A DNA stretch of 64,000 nucleotides, taken from contig NC_089315.1 of the NCBI RefSeq assembly GCF_036669915.1, positions 27,637,131 through 27,701,130 on the forward strand. Direction: 5' to 3'. Of this stretch, positions 45,489 through 58,375 are shown one piece after another. Every line of letters begins with the position of its first letter. The first letter of the stretch is position 1. The stretch is from Pocillopora verrucosa (lineage: Eukaryota; Cnidaria; Anthozoa; Scleractinia; Pocilloporidae). The notes below the pieces were generated by a model that saw nothing but the letters and a program-made list of their open reading frames with translations, was not told where the DNA came from and made no database searches. The translations under genes and the position numbers were made by a program.

Positions 45489-47619
45489 TTAGGAAAAGAT
45501 GCTGTTCTCTAACTCATGAATGGCGTCGGCTATTTGCTTTCTAAAGCCTGCAAAAGATGGGCTGCCATTGACATCCTGTCCGCAAATCCGCTGGGCTCTT
45601 TTCTCAACATCAGTGCAAAAGTTTTCCTAAAAATGTAGTGAAAAGAAAAATCAACAACAACAAGGTAAGTTTAAGTGAGATGCAACATTCCCCATGCACG
45701 GGTCAACATCACCTACAGCATTTGCGGGACGAAAATACCTTATCAAAAGAATACATTGATATATATGGATGTTCAAAATATCATTTGGTAACAAATTCCT
45801 CAACAGTAATCAAAGAATTAACGTGCTTGAGCTGAACTTATTCCGCGGGTAAACAAGGCTGTTCAGATGTTTGTAAATAAGGAACTGAAGACCGTTCCTT
45901 ATAGCACATAAGTAAGCTTACAAGCAGGCAAGTTACCTGACGAACTCGCAATAAAATAAACTGATGGAGGCAGTGAGGGAAGCAATTGGGAAGAGAAGAG
46001 GTAAGAAATTAAAGCATGCATTTGGGCAGAAGGTGTGAATTAAAGACAGAAACATTATGATCGTACTGCAATGTATAAGAATGGAATAACACTAAATGCA
46101 AATTTTATTGAACTTATAGGGGCAAAATATAACGCGAAATGATTCTCTTTTCCTATTTGAAACTCAAACTCATGCCCCGATCGGATCGACGACAAAGATT
46201 CGACTCTGTAGATCCATCAAATAAATACGGGAGTCGAATTCAGTGGACCGGTAGCTTTAAATTTGTATATAAACCGAATGCAGATTAATATTATTTATAA
46301 TGGTCTGGTCGGCATGTAAATTTTTACCAAATTGAAAGTTTGCAAGCACATTGTAAAGAATACTGGTTTGGCTTTCTATCGCCAGTCTTACTGAAGCTAT
46401 CATTTTGAGGGGAAGTACGCGGGTGAGAATCAAATCGCAAGTTGACTATCGAATTCCTTATGACTAACGCCGGCACGCGATTATTGTGAAGAAAGGCAAT
46501 GTTCTAACCCGCGCCGAATTACTCGCGATTAGGTCTTTTTTTTGCCAATAAGTTAAGTCTCGATCAATCTACGTCAAGATCAGTTTGAAATTTAACGATG
46601 GTCGGTGAAGAAGTTCAGATGATACCTAATTAGTAAAGCAGATTACTAGAACGATTGTCATTCCTATACAGACAAGGTGTAATACTTTCTATCGAAATCC
46701 GAATTATTGATATGAATAGCGTGAAACTCAGTTTATGATTTAAAAACTGCCTATTTTCGAAGCGGTTAGATGTTCTAAAGTAAAACAACCGATAAGCCAA
46801 GTATCAGTTGTGAAGTCTACGGTAGAATGATTTTCAAAATAATTTTTGAATAAACTTCACTTTCACTTTCGAGATCTACATCGGCTGCATCAATTTTGAT
46901 TACAACAATTATAACCAATAGACAAATATTAATCAATGGATTTAGCTTTAGAAATAGTCATGTACTAAGTTAATTTCAGTTACCCAACATCCAAGCTGAA
47001 CCATAATAGTACAAAGCTCATCCGCCAAAATTACGCACATATCCATGATGGCTTCATCTGAACTTCCTGCACAATGATTCGATGATGTCTTGGCTATTAT
47101 TTCTCCGGCAATCGCAACCAGCATGGAAAATTTGCCCCACGTCATTCTCGAGGTCCGAGGAGTTGCAGACAAGAATTGCAGCCAAAGATCTTTCGCTTTC
47201 TTGTCTGAGCCTCTCATCATTCCTCTCAGATCTTCTCTGCCTGGATACCTTTCCATTAGCCGCACAAGGTGGATAGCCGCTTCAGTCGCAGACGACCGGT
47301 AGAAGAGATGCAGGCCATTCCTCTCCTTGACGTAGAAATTCATAAGAATGGACAGGTCTCGTTTCATTTCAAACTCGGTCAGGGGGACAACGAGATCTTC
47401 CCTTCCAATAACGTGCAAACATTTCTTCAGGAGGGAAACATCGATCCACGATATCTTCGCCGAGTCTTCCAGTGAAGTGAGAAGTGTCCAAACGTCTAAA
47501 CCTCGTCTTGGAACTTGTTCCTTGCAGAGGAAGAAGAGTTGTTTATGCTGTTCTTCGTCCAGATCGCGAGCAATCCGAACTAAAACAGCTCTGTATTCAA
47601 ATTTAAGTATGTCTGTCAT
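45489..47619 (-). CDS. DED + Bcl-2-like fusion protein, family A (A8)
   Basis: Exons 47619-46984 and 45626-45489; donor GTAACT, acceptor TTTTTAG, phase 0; 257 aa. DED: LDEEQHKQLFFLCKEQVP, LLTSLEDSAKISW and signature GREDL; BH4-like helix KRDLSILMNFYVKERNG; BH1 as TWGKFSMLVAIAGEIIAK; BH2 as QLGCW continued by ENFCTDVEKRAQ. No membrane anchor. Closest to A5, with which it shares the KDLWLQF stretch that is interrupted in A5. A CArG box and TATA box lie upstream; no family B partner is seen on the other side. Intact. Confidence 0.9.
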
Positions 47620-47682
47620 TTAGTGAGTGTGTGTTTGTGATGATTGGCGGTCATCAGAGGGCAAAGCTAGACAGGGGCATAT

Positions 47683-47721
47683 CTTTTATACATCCAAGTT
47701 CAAAACAACAACCATATTAGG
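47683..47721 (-). promoter_or_regulatory. A8 promoter: CArG box and TATA box
   Basis: CCTAATATGG at 47721-47712 and TATAAAAG at 47690-47683, 93 and 64 bases upstream of the ATG. Confidence 0.7.
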
Positions 47722-49321
47722 TTGGTGACGTAAGCAGCTTGCAACCATGGTTATGAAAAGGTAAGATTTTATGATAAACAACAAAAAAGAAAAAAAGAAA
47801 AAAAAAACAAACCACAGGAATTGGTCTTCATTCAAATCCATGCAATAGAAGCAGCTTACTGTGACTACAAGTAAGAGTCCAAACGTTTTCTTCAGTCAAA
47901 TTACACAGAACGTAGCTCTTGGGTCTTAGGTCTTAGGTCTTAGATCTTAGGTAGTTTCTTTTCGGAAATGCTTTAATTTTTTTTTAATCCGGAAAATAGA
48001 TAAAAATTTTAGTTTTAAAACGCGACGATCACCAGCGGTAGAAACTCTTTCCTGTATCACTGAGCATGCGTACAATTACGACACAAAAACGAAGAGCAGT
48101 GATGCCAGCACTTTCGATTTCAGTTTCCGTTTTCAGTTCCGACTGGACCTTGTCGGCATTTCCCGGCTGTTTAAAATCATGTTGTTTTAACATGCAATCT
48201 CAATTGAATAAGTTTGATCTGATTTCTATTTCAATTCATTCACGGCACAGTACAAGTACATGTATTTCCCAATTTTCTTAAAAACTGCACATTTTTCTTT
48301 TCCTCACGGAAAAAATAATTGCTAATTGGAAATAATTTAAAGAGGAATTCTACAGAAGGGATCAGCTGTTCATCGATATCTACTTCCTTTATTACCGTTC
48401 CTATTAAGGGTGTGCTCCAAACTTAATTCAGTAAGAGCCGAGGAAAATGTATGACATCGAAGTCGAAAATACAACCGGACTTTCCCAAAGTACTCGAAGC
48501 AACCTGCCAATTTTTTTTGTAACCGACAGACACTGAGAAAATCTCGTCTCAGAAGCTATATCCAGTAATCCCTCCGTTACCGTTTCCTTCCATTTAAAAT
48601 GTTAGGGACCAATCATTTTCTACTTCCTGTGGGTTTCAGAGGATTTTTCTCTAGGGGGGTCACATGGTCATCAGGGAGAGCAGAGGGAGGTCGATTTAAA
48701 GCCTTAGCGTTGTGGATAGTAACAGAGATAGAACACGGAACACTGTTCCCCCTGTGGAAAGGTATTTTTACGGACTACCCAAGTGGATCATGTTGAAATC
48801 GCTATGAGCTCGCGTGTGGGTCGTGCGCATAAGTCAGTATTTCGTCAGTCATAGGGTACCAGAATTGCTGTTCTTTGTCGTAGAATGGAGCCCTGGAATT
48901 TCGATCTCAAGTTTTCACCTCAATTTTCTCCAACTAGTTTGGTGTCTTGTTTGGGGTACCTGAATCCACATAAAAGTTCCCATAATTTGTAGGTGTTGAA
49001 TTCTATCACTAAAATAACCTTTGAGGGCGTCCTACTAAGGAAGTGGGGAGGGGGGGTGGAGGGAAGGGTGTAAGTTAGTTTTAAGCGACTTCTAATTCAG
49101 TAGTATGGAAGCTGTGTTTGGGGGTTGCCTGCATGTTTGTAGTCCATGGTTGCTTTAATTAGACCTGATGGCCTCAGGGAGTGAGACATATCCAGATTTC
49201 CAGCAACTTGCTATATGAAACCATTTATTAAATGTCCAGTTAGCAAGACGTCTCCAGGAGATAGACATATTCTATTTTGTGGAAAGTGATAATTCACAGC
49301 AACAGCAGAAAACAAAGTTTA
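47722..49321. other. Boundary between the DED/Bcl-2 cluster and the hydrolase gene
   Basis: No gene seen. Contains a short GGTCTTA tandem (about 47925-47952). Confidence 0.5.
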
Positions 49322-49480
49322 TCATATTCCCTTTTTCATACAATCTATCATACTTCCAAAAGTAAAATCACAAATTTCCTTGGTGTAATTTGGGTTGGTA
49401 GGCTTGCTGAAAGCATGGCCAGTGTCATACACATGAAGCTCATACTTCACTTTTCCAACATCTGGCTTCTCTGTGAGGTC
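49190..49480 (-). pseudogene. Truncated tandem copy of the hydrolase 3' end
   Basis: 49477-49322 encodes LTEKPDVGKVKYELHVYDTG, HAFSKPTNPNYTKEICDFTF and a shortened C-terminus, matching the last 50 codons of the adjacent gene. Similarity continues into the downstream flank (to about 49190). It keeps the His of the catalytic triad but has no nucleophile or start. Confidence 0.85.
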
Positions 49481-49948
49481 AAGAGGTAGAAGGGTACCAT
49501 CTAATTTTATGATAATTAATCCAAGTGGGGATGGATAGTAACATATATATGAAAGATCAAAAACAGGTTGATTACAAGGGGGCAGAATGGCAGCTGTAAT
49601 CTTTTGTCATCTGGGTATCTTCCCTTCCCCTCCCCCTATTCTCTTCTCATCCCCACCCCACCCCTCCATGCAGCTTTCCTCTAGGCCTCATCCTCAGGGA
49701 GAGAGCTAGGTCACACCCTTATAACCCTTAACCATATCACCTCACCTAAAATGGGCTTGTAATTTGGATGATACAGAGAGATTCTAATGCATCGCAACTT
49801 TTACACCAGCTTTTTGTTGTAAAACTCCATTTATGTTTTAATGTCCAGTTAACAAGATGTTTTCAAATCTTTGTTAACAACATCTTTTAAAAAAACTATC
49901 CTAATCTTTGTGACATAGAGCTCTCACGTAAAGTTTAGAAAACAAGGT

Positions 49949-52348
49949 TTATGCCAAGTGCTTTTTCATAAAATCTATCATCCTTCCAAGAGCCAAATCA
50001 CAAATTTCTTTAGTGTAATTTGGGTTGGTTGGGTTGGTGAAAGCATGGCCAGTGTCATACATATGAAGCTCATACTTCACTCCTCCAGCATCCAGCTTCT
50101 CTGTTAAAGCTTTGACATCTTTTGGTGATGAGAACCCCTCAAGATTATCCTTACTCCCAAAATGAGCTTGCAAAGGTATCTTGATTGTCCCCAAATCACA
50201 CAGCTTTGCACTGGGGATGCCATAGAAAGGAGCTGCTGCTGCAATCTCTTCAGGAATCAGTGCTGCAGCTGCCAGAGACAGAGCCCCACCCATGCAGAAG
50301 CCTGTCACACCCACTTTCTTACAACCTAAAAAGAAAAAGGATAAGGTAACCTGGCATACTTGCTCTGGTATACTTGGTACGCCTGTGCTCTTGTATACTT
50401 GGCAGGCCTGTGCTCTGGCATACTTGGAAGACCTGTGCACTGGCAGAGTGGGGGTGATTCAGGAAGCCACCTTTTGTCTCTGAGCAACTTGTAAAACTAT
50501 TCTTTCAAGAAAGTTTTTAAAGCAATAGGCACCCCAGATTTTTGATCTTTGAGCCTTCAGGCAATCAGTGATTCATTGAAAAGCACGGCTTTGATAAGGG
50601 GTCAGAGAAATTTTATACACAGAAACAAATTACCATCTTGTAGGCTAAAAGCACCAATTAAAGGATATGCCATGAGTAAGCTCATGCTGAGAGGTGGTCT
50701 AAGCACAAACAAGGGGAAAGGGGAAATTTCCATGGAAGACAACAATTGGAAGTTATTTCAACATCACCAGCAACAATTTATTGATCTCTAATTCCAATAA
50801 AAACATTGTCCTTGAAATTTTTTTCCTGAGACTGATAAGTACAAGCATTTTTGCAGAATATACCCTTTTGCATGAGCAATCTGAGTAGGAAAATATCGAA
50901 CATGGTGATTGTAATTGATTCACCCCTTCTAATTATAATTTGGCCAGATGACTTACTTACAGACCTAAGGTGGCTAATGACAATTAAAAGAGATTTTTTT
51001 TTTGGAGGGGGGAGTGGCTGGGGAAGGGGAAGATAACACAGAGATCAGGGTAGAAAAGAGGACCTACCAGCCACAAAGTATGAAGTAAAGAAAACCTTTA
51101 GAGAGATGCTACTTTATTTTTCTAGAAATAATTTATTCCTTATTTCCTTTGTACTTGCTATTGCTAAATATTTTCTAACAGAGGTAATTCTCATTCTCAT
51201 TCAGAACAACCTTTCCATGGTTTAGTAGGATTATCCACTATTGCACATGCTCACATGTCAATGCAAGCTGGTAACATGGACTTTATCAACACACGTTCCA
51301 AATAAAGCAACAAATGTCTTAGCTACACTTGTTCATCTCAATTTTCCAGGAGAGCATGACCCCCCACCTCTTTGTAAAAAGGTATTTGTCCATGGCATCA
51401 CAAGCAACAGCTATGTGATGTGGTTGAAAAAACTTTACCCTTTAGCTGTATAAGAATTTGAGAGCTCTGTCTGAAACCTCTTAGAGATGAAAGAAAAAGT
51501 CACACAGATCATTCATTTAATACAAACAATTTGCATGCAGTTTTCTGGAAAAGACATGGTACTACCATAAAACAAAGGCTTCTTGATAAGTTCAGGGTGT
51601 ACTTTTAGGATGTCTTTTACAACCCAAGAGTAAGCAGAAAAAATCATAATAGAAAAAAATGAAACGAAAATGAAAGACTATTTTGTACCCAAAATTTTCC
51701 CTTGTCCTGGAGAGTGTTTTCTTACAACAGATTCCCAATAGCCCTACTTATATGCCGTATCTATTCAACATTGTGAAGAGGGTAACAAGAGGGTGGAGGG
51801 GGGGGGGGGCTGAGTGGGCCCTGAACTGGTTTCGCGTGCGCATTTGAGAAAAATTTACGTGTAAAAGTATTTCCCACGTCATGAATTTAAAAGGGAGAAA
51901 TTCAAATCCCACTTTGCCTTTCCTTTCTGTAAAATTCACGCGTCACGTATTATTTTTGGGCTTAATCACGCACAAACCCTTTGCCACCCTCTATGAAGTC
52001 CCTCACCCCTCTCCCAAAGGCAATATTGAACCAACCTTTTTCTTTCAAAAATTTGGCAGCTCCAGCGATATCTTGCACCGCTCCAGGCCAGTCCAGATCA
52101 GACATGTAATGTCCGGCTGTTTCATGATCGGTTGCTACCTTCCCTCGATAAAGATCGGGCACTAGAGTTACCAAGTTGCCTCTTCCAGAGATGTCTGCAG
52201 CTTCGTCAATTATGATGTCATTCATCCCCCACCATTCCTGCACGACAACAAGACCCATCGTTGATTTACTTACATCCCCAGTGAGCACTCCGGGACAGGC
52301 TCCTTGTTTATTTTCGGAAGGAAAGCAAATCTTCTCTTTTATGCTCAT
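49949..52348 (-). CDS. Dienelactone hydrolase-family protein
   Basis: Exons 52348-52036 and 50325-49949, phase 1 intron of 1.7 kb; the junction rebuilds KEKGCKKVGVTGFCMGG. 229 aa, close to the usual 230-250 for the family; no signal peptide. Alpha/beta-hydrolase features: VVVQEWWGMND near residue 35, nucleophile Cys115 in GFCMGG, Asp164 in GSKD and His198 in DTGHAF, forming the Cys-Asp-His triad of dienelactone hydrolases. Family members open cyclic lactone esters; the animal substrate is unknown. A 130-base repeat lies 49 bases before the ATG. Confidence 0.92.
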
Positions 52349-52396
52349 GCTGCTGAGTTTTAAAGGAATCCTCGATAAAATCCGTGCTTCAATATT

Positions 52397-52526
52397 GTAG
52401 CGTTGCAGTTGTGTCTTCCGTTGTGCTTACGTCCTCACACATTATAACCAATAGAATGCAGTTTTACTTCTTCCAATCAAAGTGCGTTGTGATCGTGTCT
52501 TCTGCGTGTCACTTCCCAACTAGGGG
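52397..52526. repeat. 130-bp promoter-proximal repeat, copy 1
   Basis: From GTAGCGTTGCAGTTGTG to CCCAACTAGGGG. On the minus strand it carries two CCAAT-type ATTGG/CCAAT boxes. A copy with about five differences lies at 59762-59891, upstream of the GPCR, in the same orientation to its gene. Confidence 0.9.
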
Positions 52527-55500
52527 AGGGATGCAAAGCAAAAGTGTAAAAAGATCGTTAAGATTTCCGCGCTCGAAGTTTGAGAATTTCATGGGCTATC
52601 CTTGACACCTTTTGGGACGTTCCGGATTGGTGAAAGAGTAAGATTCTGGTTACGTTTTTAAATGCGAGGTATTTGGGAAATTTTCTTCCATGCGTTGGAA
52701 AGCCTAGGAAGACGAGAATTTGACATTGCCTCATGGCTTTCCTTACTTTTCTGTTGGAGCTAGTACAATAAGGTAAGGTTTTCGTTGCACTTCATGCTAG
52801 TTTTTTTTAAAATTTTAAATATTACAACCATTCTTCAAAGATCGCGTTCAAGTTTTGTGCTAAATTCCAGTAGATTTCATGTAGCAGCATGATACCTGGA
52901 TTCATTGAATCCTTCTGTGTCGAGGACTGACTTTTTTATTTTGTTTGGGACATGCAACACCAGATATTACACGTCTATTAAAAACCAGGACAGCTCTCGG
53001 TGTTTCAATGATCAAAAACTTGTGATTTTCTTCCAGCCTCAATAATTTGTATTGTGGTGCATGTAGCAGTCTCATAGTGTCTACACTGGTGGCTATTATG
53101 GGTACAGTGGAAGACATGTATTCATTGTAAATGTATGGGGCTACGCAAAAATTCAGCTAGGATGTATGGTCGATGTTAAACTTCACATATCCTGGAAAGT
53201 TAACTTACAAACTGCTTACACATATGATGAAGATCTGGTCTCTTATAAACGATAGGGTGCTGGCTCCTAACGCTCTGCAGCAAGTAACAGTTGGGTTATC
53301 ATTCTCTTTGCTCACCCAGAAGGGCACAAATTTGCAGCAAAATTACTCATCACTTAATAATATGTGCTTTTCTATTTAAATCAGTGGCTGACATATGCCA
53401 CTTTCTTTCTTTTGATCTATTTAGAATAAAGCCCCTTGAACTAAATTATGAGGAATACCACAATGATATGTATTTTGTTACCACATTTTACATACTTTTT
53501 CAATTGTGTGTTACAAACATTAAAATGAAATAAATACTAATTCATGCACAAATGAATACTTAATTCAATACAGACTATTGCCCATTATTAGCGATTATTG
53601 CTCCTACACTTGTTAGCAAGAACTTGGTCTTGTTGGCGTTCATTGTGAGTGTCTGGTAATCCATATATCAATGGAGACACTCTCTGCAACTATCTTTGTG
53701 AAGAAAATACCAATTCTTTCACCCTTACTTAATATCATTCATACAGGCATGGATGAGAACCAGCAGCAAAGCAAAGTAAACAAAAGTGCAGATGAAAGGT
53801 ATCTGTTGTGCTTGTCCTTGGTGTAAAAATCAGTTTCCTTTGGTTTTGTTAATGATATGAATGAAAATGCATTTTGTGTAGAGAAAGATAAAATTTAGCT
53901 CCTAGCCTAAGTTATGGTGAGATGATATATCACTATCAATTTGGCCTCTTTTAAAAGTAAAAGAATAAACTAAGGATAAAACTAAACCACAGCATACCTA
54001 TACTAAACCCTCAGCCTATTTGTATCAATATTATTATTTTTTCTGGTGTTTACCCAATAGATTCAATCCACTTATACAGAAAAAGATGGTGCCTGTAAAT
54101 TTTACCTTAAATCTTAGGGTGAGACACATGTAGAAAGCAATATTTCGCAAAACAACAACATTATGTATGCAAATTTTAAATTTTTTCCGATTTTTTGTGC
54201 TTGACTTTTTGAGTGGTTCCTGGATTTTCTTGTGCAAAGAGTTCTAGATGAATGTACCAGTCACCATGTTTTTTGGTACGATGGTTTACATTGATTGCTG
54301 TGCTCTACATTCATCATTGAAGTACTAATTAATTCCTTTGCAATCAGTAATTGCTTTAAATATACTGTATCAGAAATCGTAGCACTGTACCCCAAATTTA
54401 ATGTTGTCCATGGCACAATTTCATATTTTTTAGCAAGGCAAAGGTAAAAATCAAACAAGACCATACAGACATCATCAACAAGACAACATACCTAAGTATA
54501 TAATGTTTATATAGTTCACTATGTAAAAGCTACTCTATTCATTAAATCAGTGTCAACACTCTCCCTCACTCTCCCTTGTAGCAGATATAATTTTTAGCCA
54601 ACTTGAGAAATAGTGGCCTAAAATGGACATCCAAACTTTTAAATTTCCAGGGAAAGGTTCCCCAGACTTTGCTATCCAAGTGGGAATAAATGGCTGCCAC
54701 ACTGTCATTTTTGTCCCTCCCAGCTGCTCAAATGTTTTCCCTCCTTTCCACAATCTTACCAAAGCCCCCATATGTGTAGTAATAAAAACATTGAAGTGTA
54801 GTGTGCTATCTCAGCAAGAGATGATAATCATGCATACTTTTAAGTGAGTCATCCTAGCAGATGTTTGGTGAGGTATTACATTCTGTGCTCAAAATCTAGT
54901 TCACATAGACCTGGGGAAACAGAATAGGGTGTAATAGTCAGGTCGGTGAATTGCTACAAGCTTTAGTTTGGTACCACTACTCATTTGGTTATCCATTTGG
55001 TTATCTATCTTGCCGGTAATCTTTCTGGTTATTTGGGTTTTTTATGGAACCTCTTCCCATCAAGAAGAAGCATGGTATGTGTTTGAAAGTTGATAGAAAA
55101 GAAAAGTAAAAAAAAAAAAAAAAAAAAGGAAATAGGGGAGGAACAGGATGGTACCAAAGACAGTGGTACATTTTTTTTGGCAGGGGGTAGTTTTTTTATT
55201 TTTGAATTAGGGTTCTAGCCTAAGTATGTCTAAGTTTCTACACTTGTTTATTCTTGTGATTTCTTGCTTTAGGAAGTGAGGTAAAATTTGTTTTTTCATT
55301 ACAGCCACTTGAGTCTGTAAATGGAAAGAAAACGCTGAAAAATGATGGTAAGGAACACATTGCTTGCACTATAATTATATAACAATGTTTTTAACAATAA
55401 AATTTTTTGGTTTTGATCTGAGCAATTAAAAACATTGTCTTGTTTCCAAGGTTTCCAAGGAAGGTTTCTTCACTTCATGCCTGGGTCCTTATGTATATTA

Positions 55501-57599
55501 TTCTGTTTTACAGAAAATAACAGTCAACTCGAGCAGGAAAACTCCAATCAGCCTAGAGAGGCTGATTGATTTAAATAAAATCAGTAAAGGAAAGCTATTT
55601 GGCACAGTGTAATACTAATAATTAAATACCTAACAGGTCATGCGTTCACTCTAACAGTTTCAATTGGGTTTTGAAGCATGCCTAATTCAAGTTATATCCA
55701 AAATTCCGCAGCTCCAAATTGTGAATAGTACCTAGACATGGCCAGAGAACATCAATAGAGAATGTGACCTCTTAAGCATGTTCACATCAGACCCATGAAT
55801 TTGTCCACAAAACCTCCTTTGGAGTTCTTTAGTTTCAGAGTTTCATATCCAGTGCATTTCCAGAGCAGTAAAATTTTAAAAAATGACACAAACATTGAAT
55901 TTGCAAAGAATTTATTTAAAATCTTTACGTTTACAGCAACCCATATAAAAAAGAAATCTTACCAACCATTATGAGTGAATGGGTGAATAAAATAGCCTTG
56001 ACTCCTCGATCTGGTGTCAACTGCTTTATTTTATTCAAAAGTATATAAGGGCAAATTGGAAGGACAGAGTTACTTTCTGTAATCTGTTAAATAGTATTGA
56101 ACAGTTAGAGCCAAATAGTTGCAAGTGAGTAAAAGGATAGAATGGATTTATTGTATATTAGTGCAGTGTAGTCTACTTTATATTTCACAAATTCCAAAAA
56201 ATCCATTATTTCACCTGAAGTTATTTACTTGAATTATTTGTACTGAAGATGTTTATTTCCATGGAAGTGTTGCATGTTCAAGTACAACTGAAGAAGTTTT
56301 TTTTTTAACTAACCATTTGTTTGTTAGATGAGCAATTTAAGCCTGAATTTTGAGTTAGATTAATTACGGTTTGCACATGTGGTTAGAAAAAATATTTAGC
56401 ACCAATCACTCCTGCTTAAATGACACAAAAAAAGTGTTTATTTGTTCCAAACACTTACAGTGTATCCTATTTATCAAGATGATTTTATCAACAAAAGATA
56501 TAGCAGGAAAAAGGTAACCAAAATTTATATAAAACATCAAAAAAGGAACAACTAGAGTGATTTTACTCAACCCATGAAACAGTATGTAAACAAACCTGTA
56601 TGACACCAGCACGCATGTTTGATTGTTGGTTCTCCCCATGTTGTGTGTGGAAAACATGACATAAACCAAAAAGTTTGTAATGCACAGTAGTTTATGACCA
56701 ATTTCACCGGTTGGATAAAATCACTCTTCATATTCATCTACAATATCTTTTTGAGAAAGAAACTGTGACAAAGCCTTGACTTAGTATTAGCATGACTAAT
56801 AGTTATTGCTCAATTGTCTTCTTTTGTGATGCATGTTAATAGTGACAAGAAAGTAATGCTTGTTAATATTGTCATCTGTTAAAAATTTGATTAAATCTGA
56901 ATTACTTAAGTTTTCTTTTCTTTTCTTTTCTGATATAAGCATACTGCTTTTTGGGCAGATGTCTCTCTGGAATGAGATCCTTTTGGAATGGCTTCCTTTG
57001 CACTCGACTCTTTAAATAATCTGTTACAATGTTTTATCTGACGGTGCATAGAACCCGTAGTCCTCTATGTATATGTACACTTTGCTTGTCAAGCAAAGAT
57101 AAATCAATAGTTTGCCGTCAATATATGCACATGCATCTGTGTATACAGCGACTTCTGGGAAAATTTCCAATTGTCTGAAAACTTTTTTTAACGCTAAATT
57201 GACTTAAATTCCAAGGGTGTGAGTAATATACAGACCGGTCTCAACAATAAGAACATCACAGTGGTGAAACATAGCATCAAAACTTGCAGACTGATAAATA
57301 TTTTATAGGGAAGGCTACATTCTCTTTTCCAGCGATAAAAATCTCCTCAGGCTCAGTGATATTTGTCCAATAATCTCTAGGCTTTGTGCTGGGATTCTAC
57401 AATGTACCGGCTAAAATTATTGACTTCACCCGAGGGTAACCTTTCGACACCTACCCCCATCCCAACATTCTTTTACGCGAATAAAGGGTGCAATTCCGGC
57501 GATCTGACTTACAAATGCGGTATATCTGTTCATTCCCATGCATTTTCATGTTTTAAGCGCATTCGAAAATCAAAACAATCAAATAGCTCGTACCCTGCA
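52527..57599. other. Gene-poor, AT-rich region
   Basis: Apart from the weak small gene at 53749-55569 no coding sequence is evident. Open frames at 52902-53117, 54553-54771 and 56406-56669 have no family likeness. Confidence 0.45.
53749..55569 (+). CDS. Possible small three-exon gene
   Basis: Candidate exons 53749-53775 (MDENQQQSK, donor GTAAAC), 55305-55347 (PLESVNGKKTLKND, between CATTACAG and GTAAGG) and 55514-55569 (after TTTTACAG, NNSQLEQENSNQPREAD, stop). The last two join in frame, use good splice sites, and a polyadenylation-like AATAAA follows at 55574. The product would be a hydrophilic, acidic peptide of about 41 aa without a known family. The first exon and its donor are the weakest part; other upstream exons are possible. 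Confidence 0.35.
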
Positions 57600-58360
57600 T
57601 ATGTAATGTATTCCAACTTGACATATCCAATATTAACCGCTATTTTCCATTTTTCATTGAATTCTTACAATTTATCCAGCAAGTAGAATATATCCCAACA
57701 TGCCAAATCCAATCTTCACCCTAATTTTCCATTTTCTGAACCAACCTACGAGTGGATAATATCATAACTTTTCCATATCCAATCTTTATCCCGATTTGTT
57801 CAAATAACTCTAGAAAAACGGGGTAAACCGTGACAATTCTTTCCACGAGTGGTTAATATCATGACTTGCAATGTCCAATCTGTCCCTGATTTTCCATTTG
57901 TTCAACGAATTCTAGAAAACGGGATAAATTGTGTCCATTTATCTTAAAATTGGAATAAATTATAACTCGGAACATCCCTCATTTTCGGTTTTTTTCTGAT
58001 TAATTCCAGAAAAACGGTGTAAATTCTGAGAATTCATCCCGTATGTGGAATACATTCTAAGTTTCCATATCCAGTCTTCAACCCGATCTTCCATTTTTAT
58101 TTCAATGAGTTCCAGAAAAACGGGGTAAGTTATGAGAATTCATACCGTAAGTGGAATATATCCTAAGTTGTCATATCCAATCTTTGCCCCGATTTTCCAT
58201 TTTTTGACGAATTAATTCCAAAAAAACAGGGTAAACTCTGAGAATTCATGCTACAAGTGGATATTACCAGAAGTTCCCGAATGCCATCTTTGCTCAGATT
58301 TTTCCATTTTTTTCGTGAATTCTAGAGAAGCGGGACAATTTCTTAGAAAAAAATGCTTTA
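57600..58360. repeat. Degenerate satellite, about 8 copies of a 90-110 bp unit
   Basis: Recurring TCATATCCAATCTTTGCCC, GATTTTCCATTTTT and GAATTCTAGAAAAACGGG, in the same order. It ends about 15 bases beyond the GPCR stop codon. Confidence 0.9.
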
Positions 58361-58375
58361 ACAATCGCAAGTCAA

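Noticed and set aside
47925-47952. Telomere-like GGTCTTA repeats
   Set aside because: Only about four copies and not the TTAGGG unit; a microsatellite is enough.
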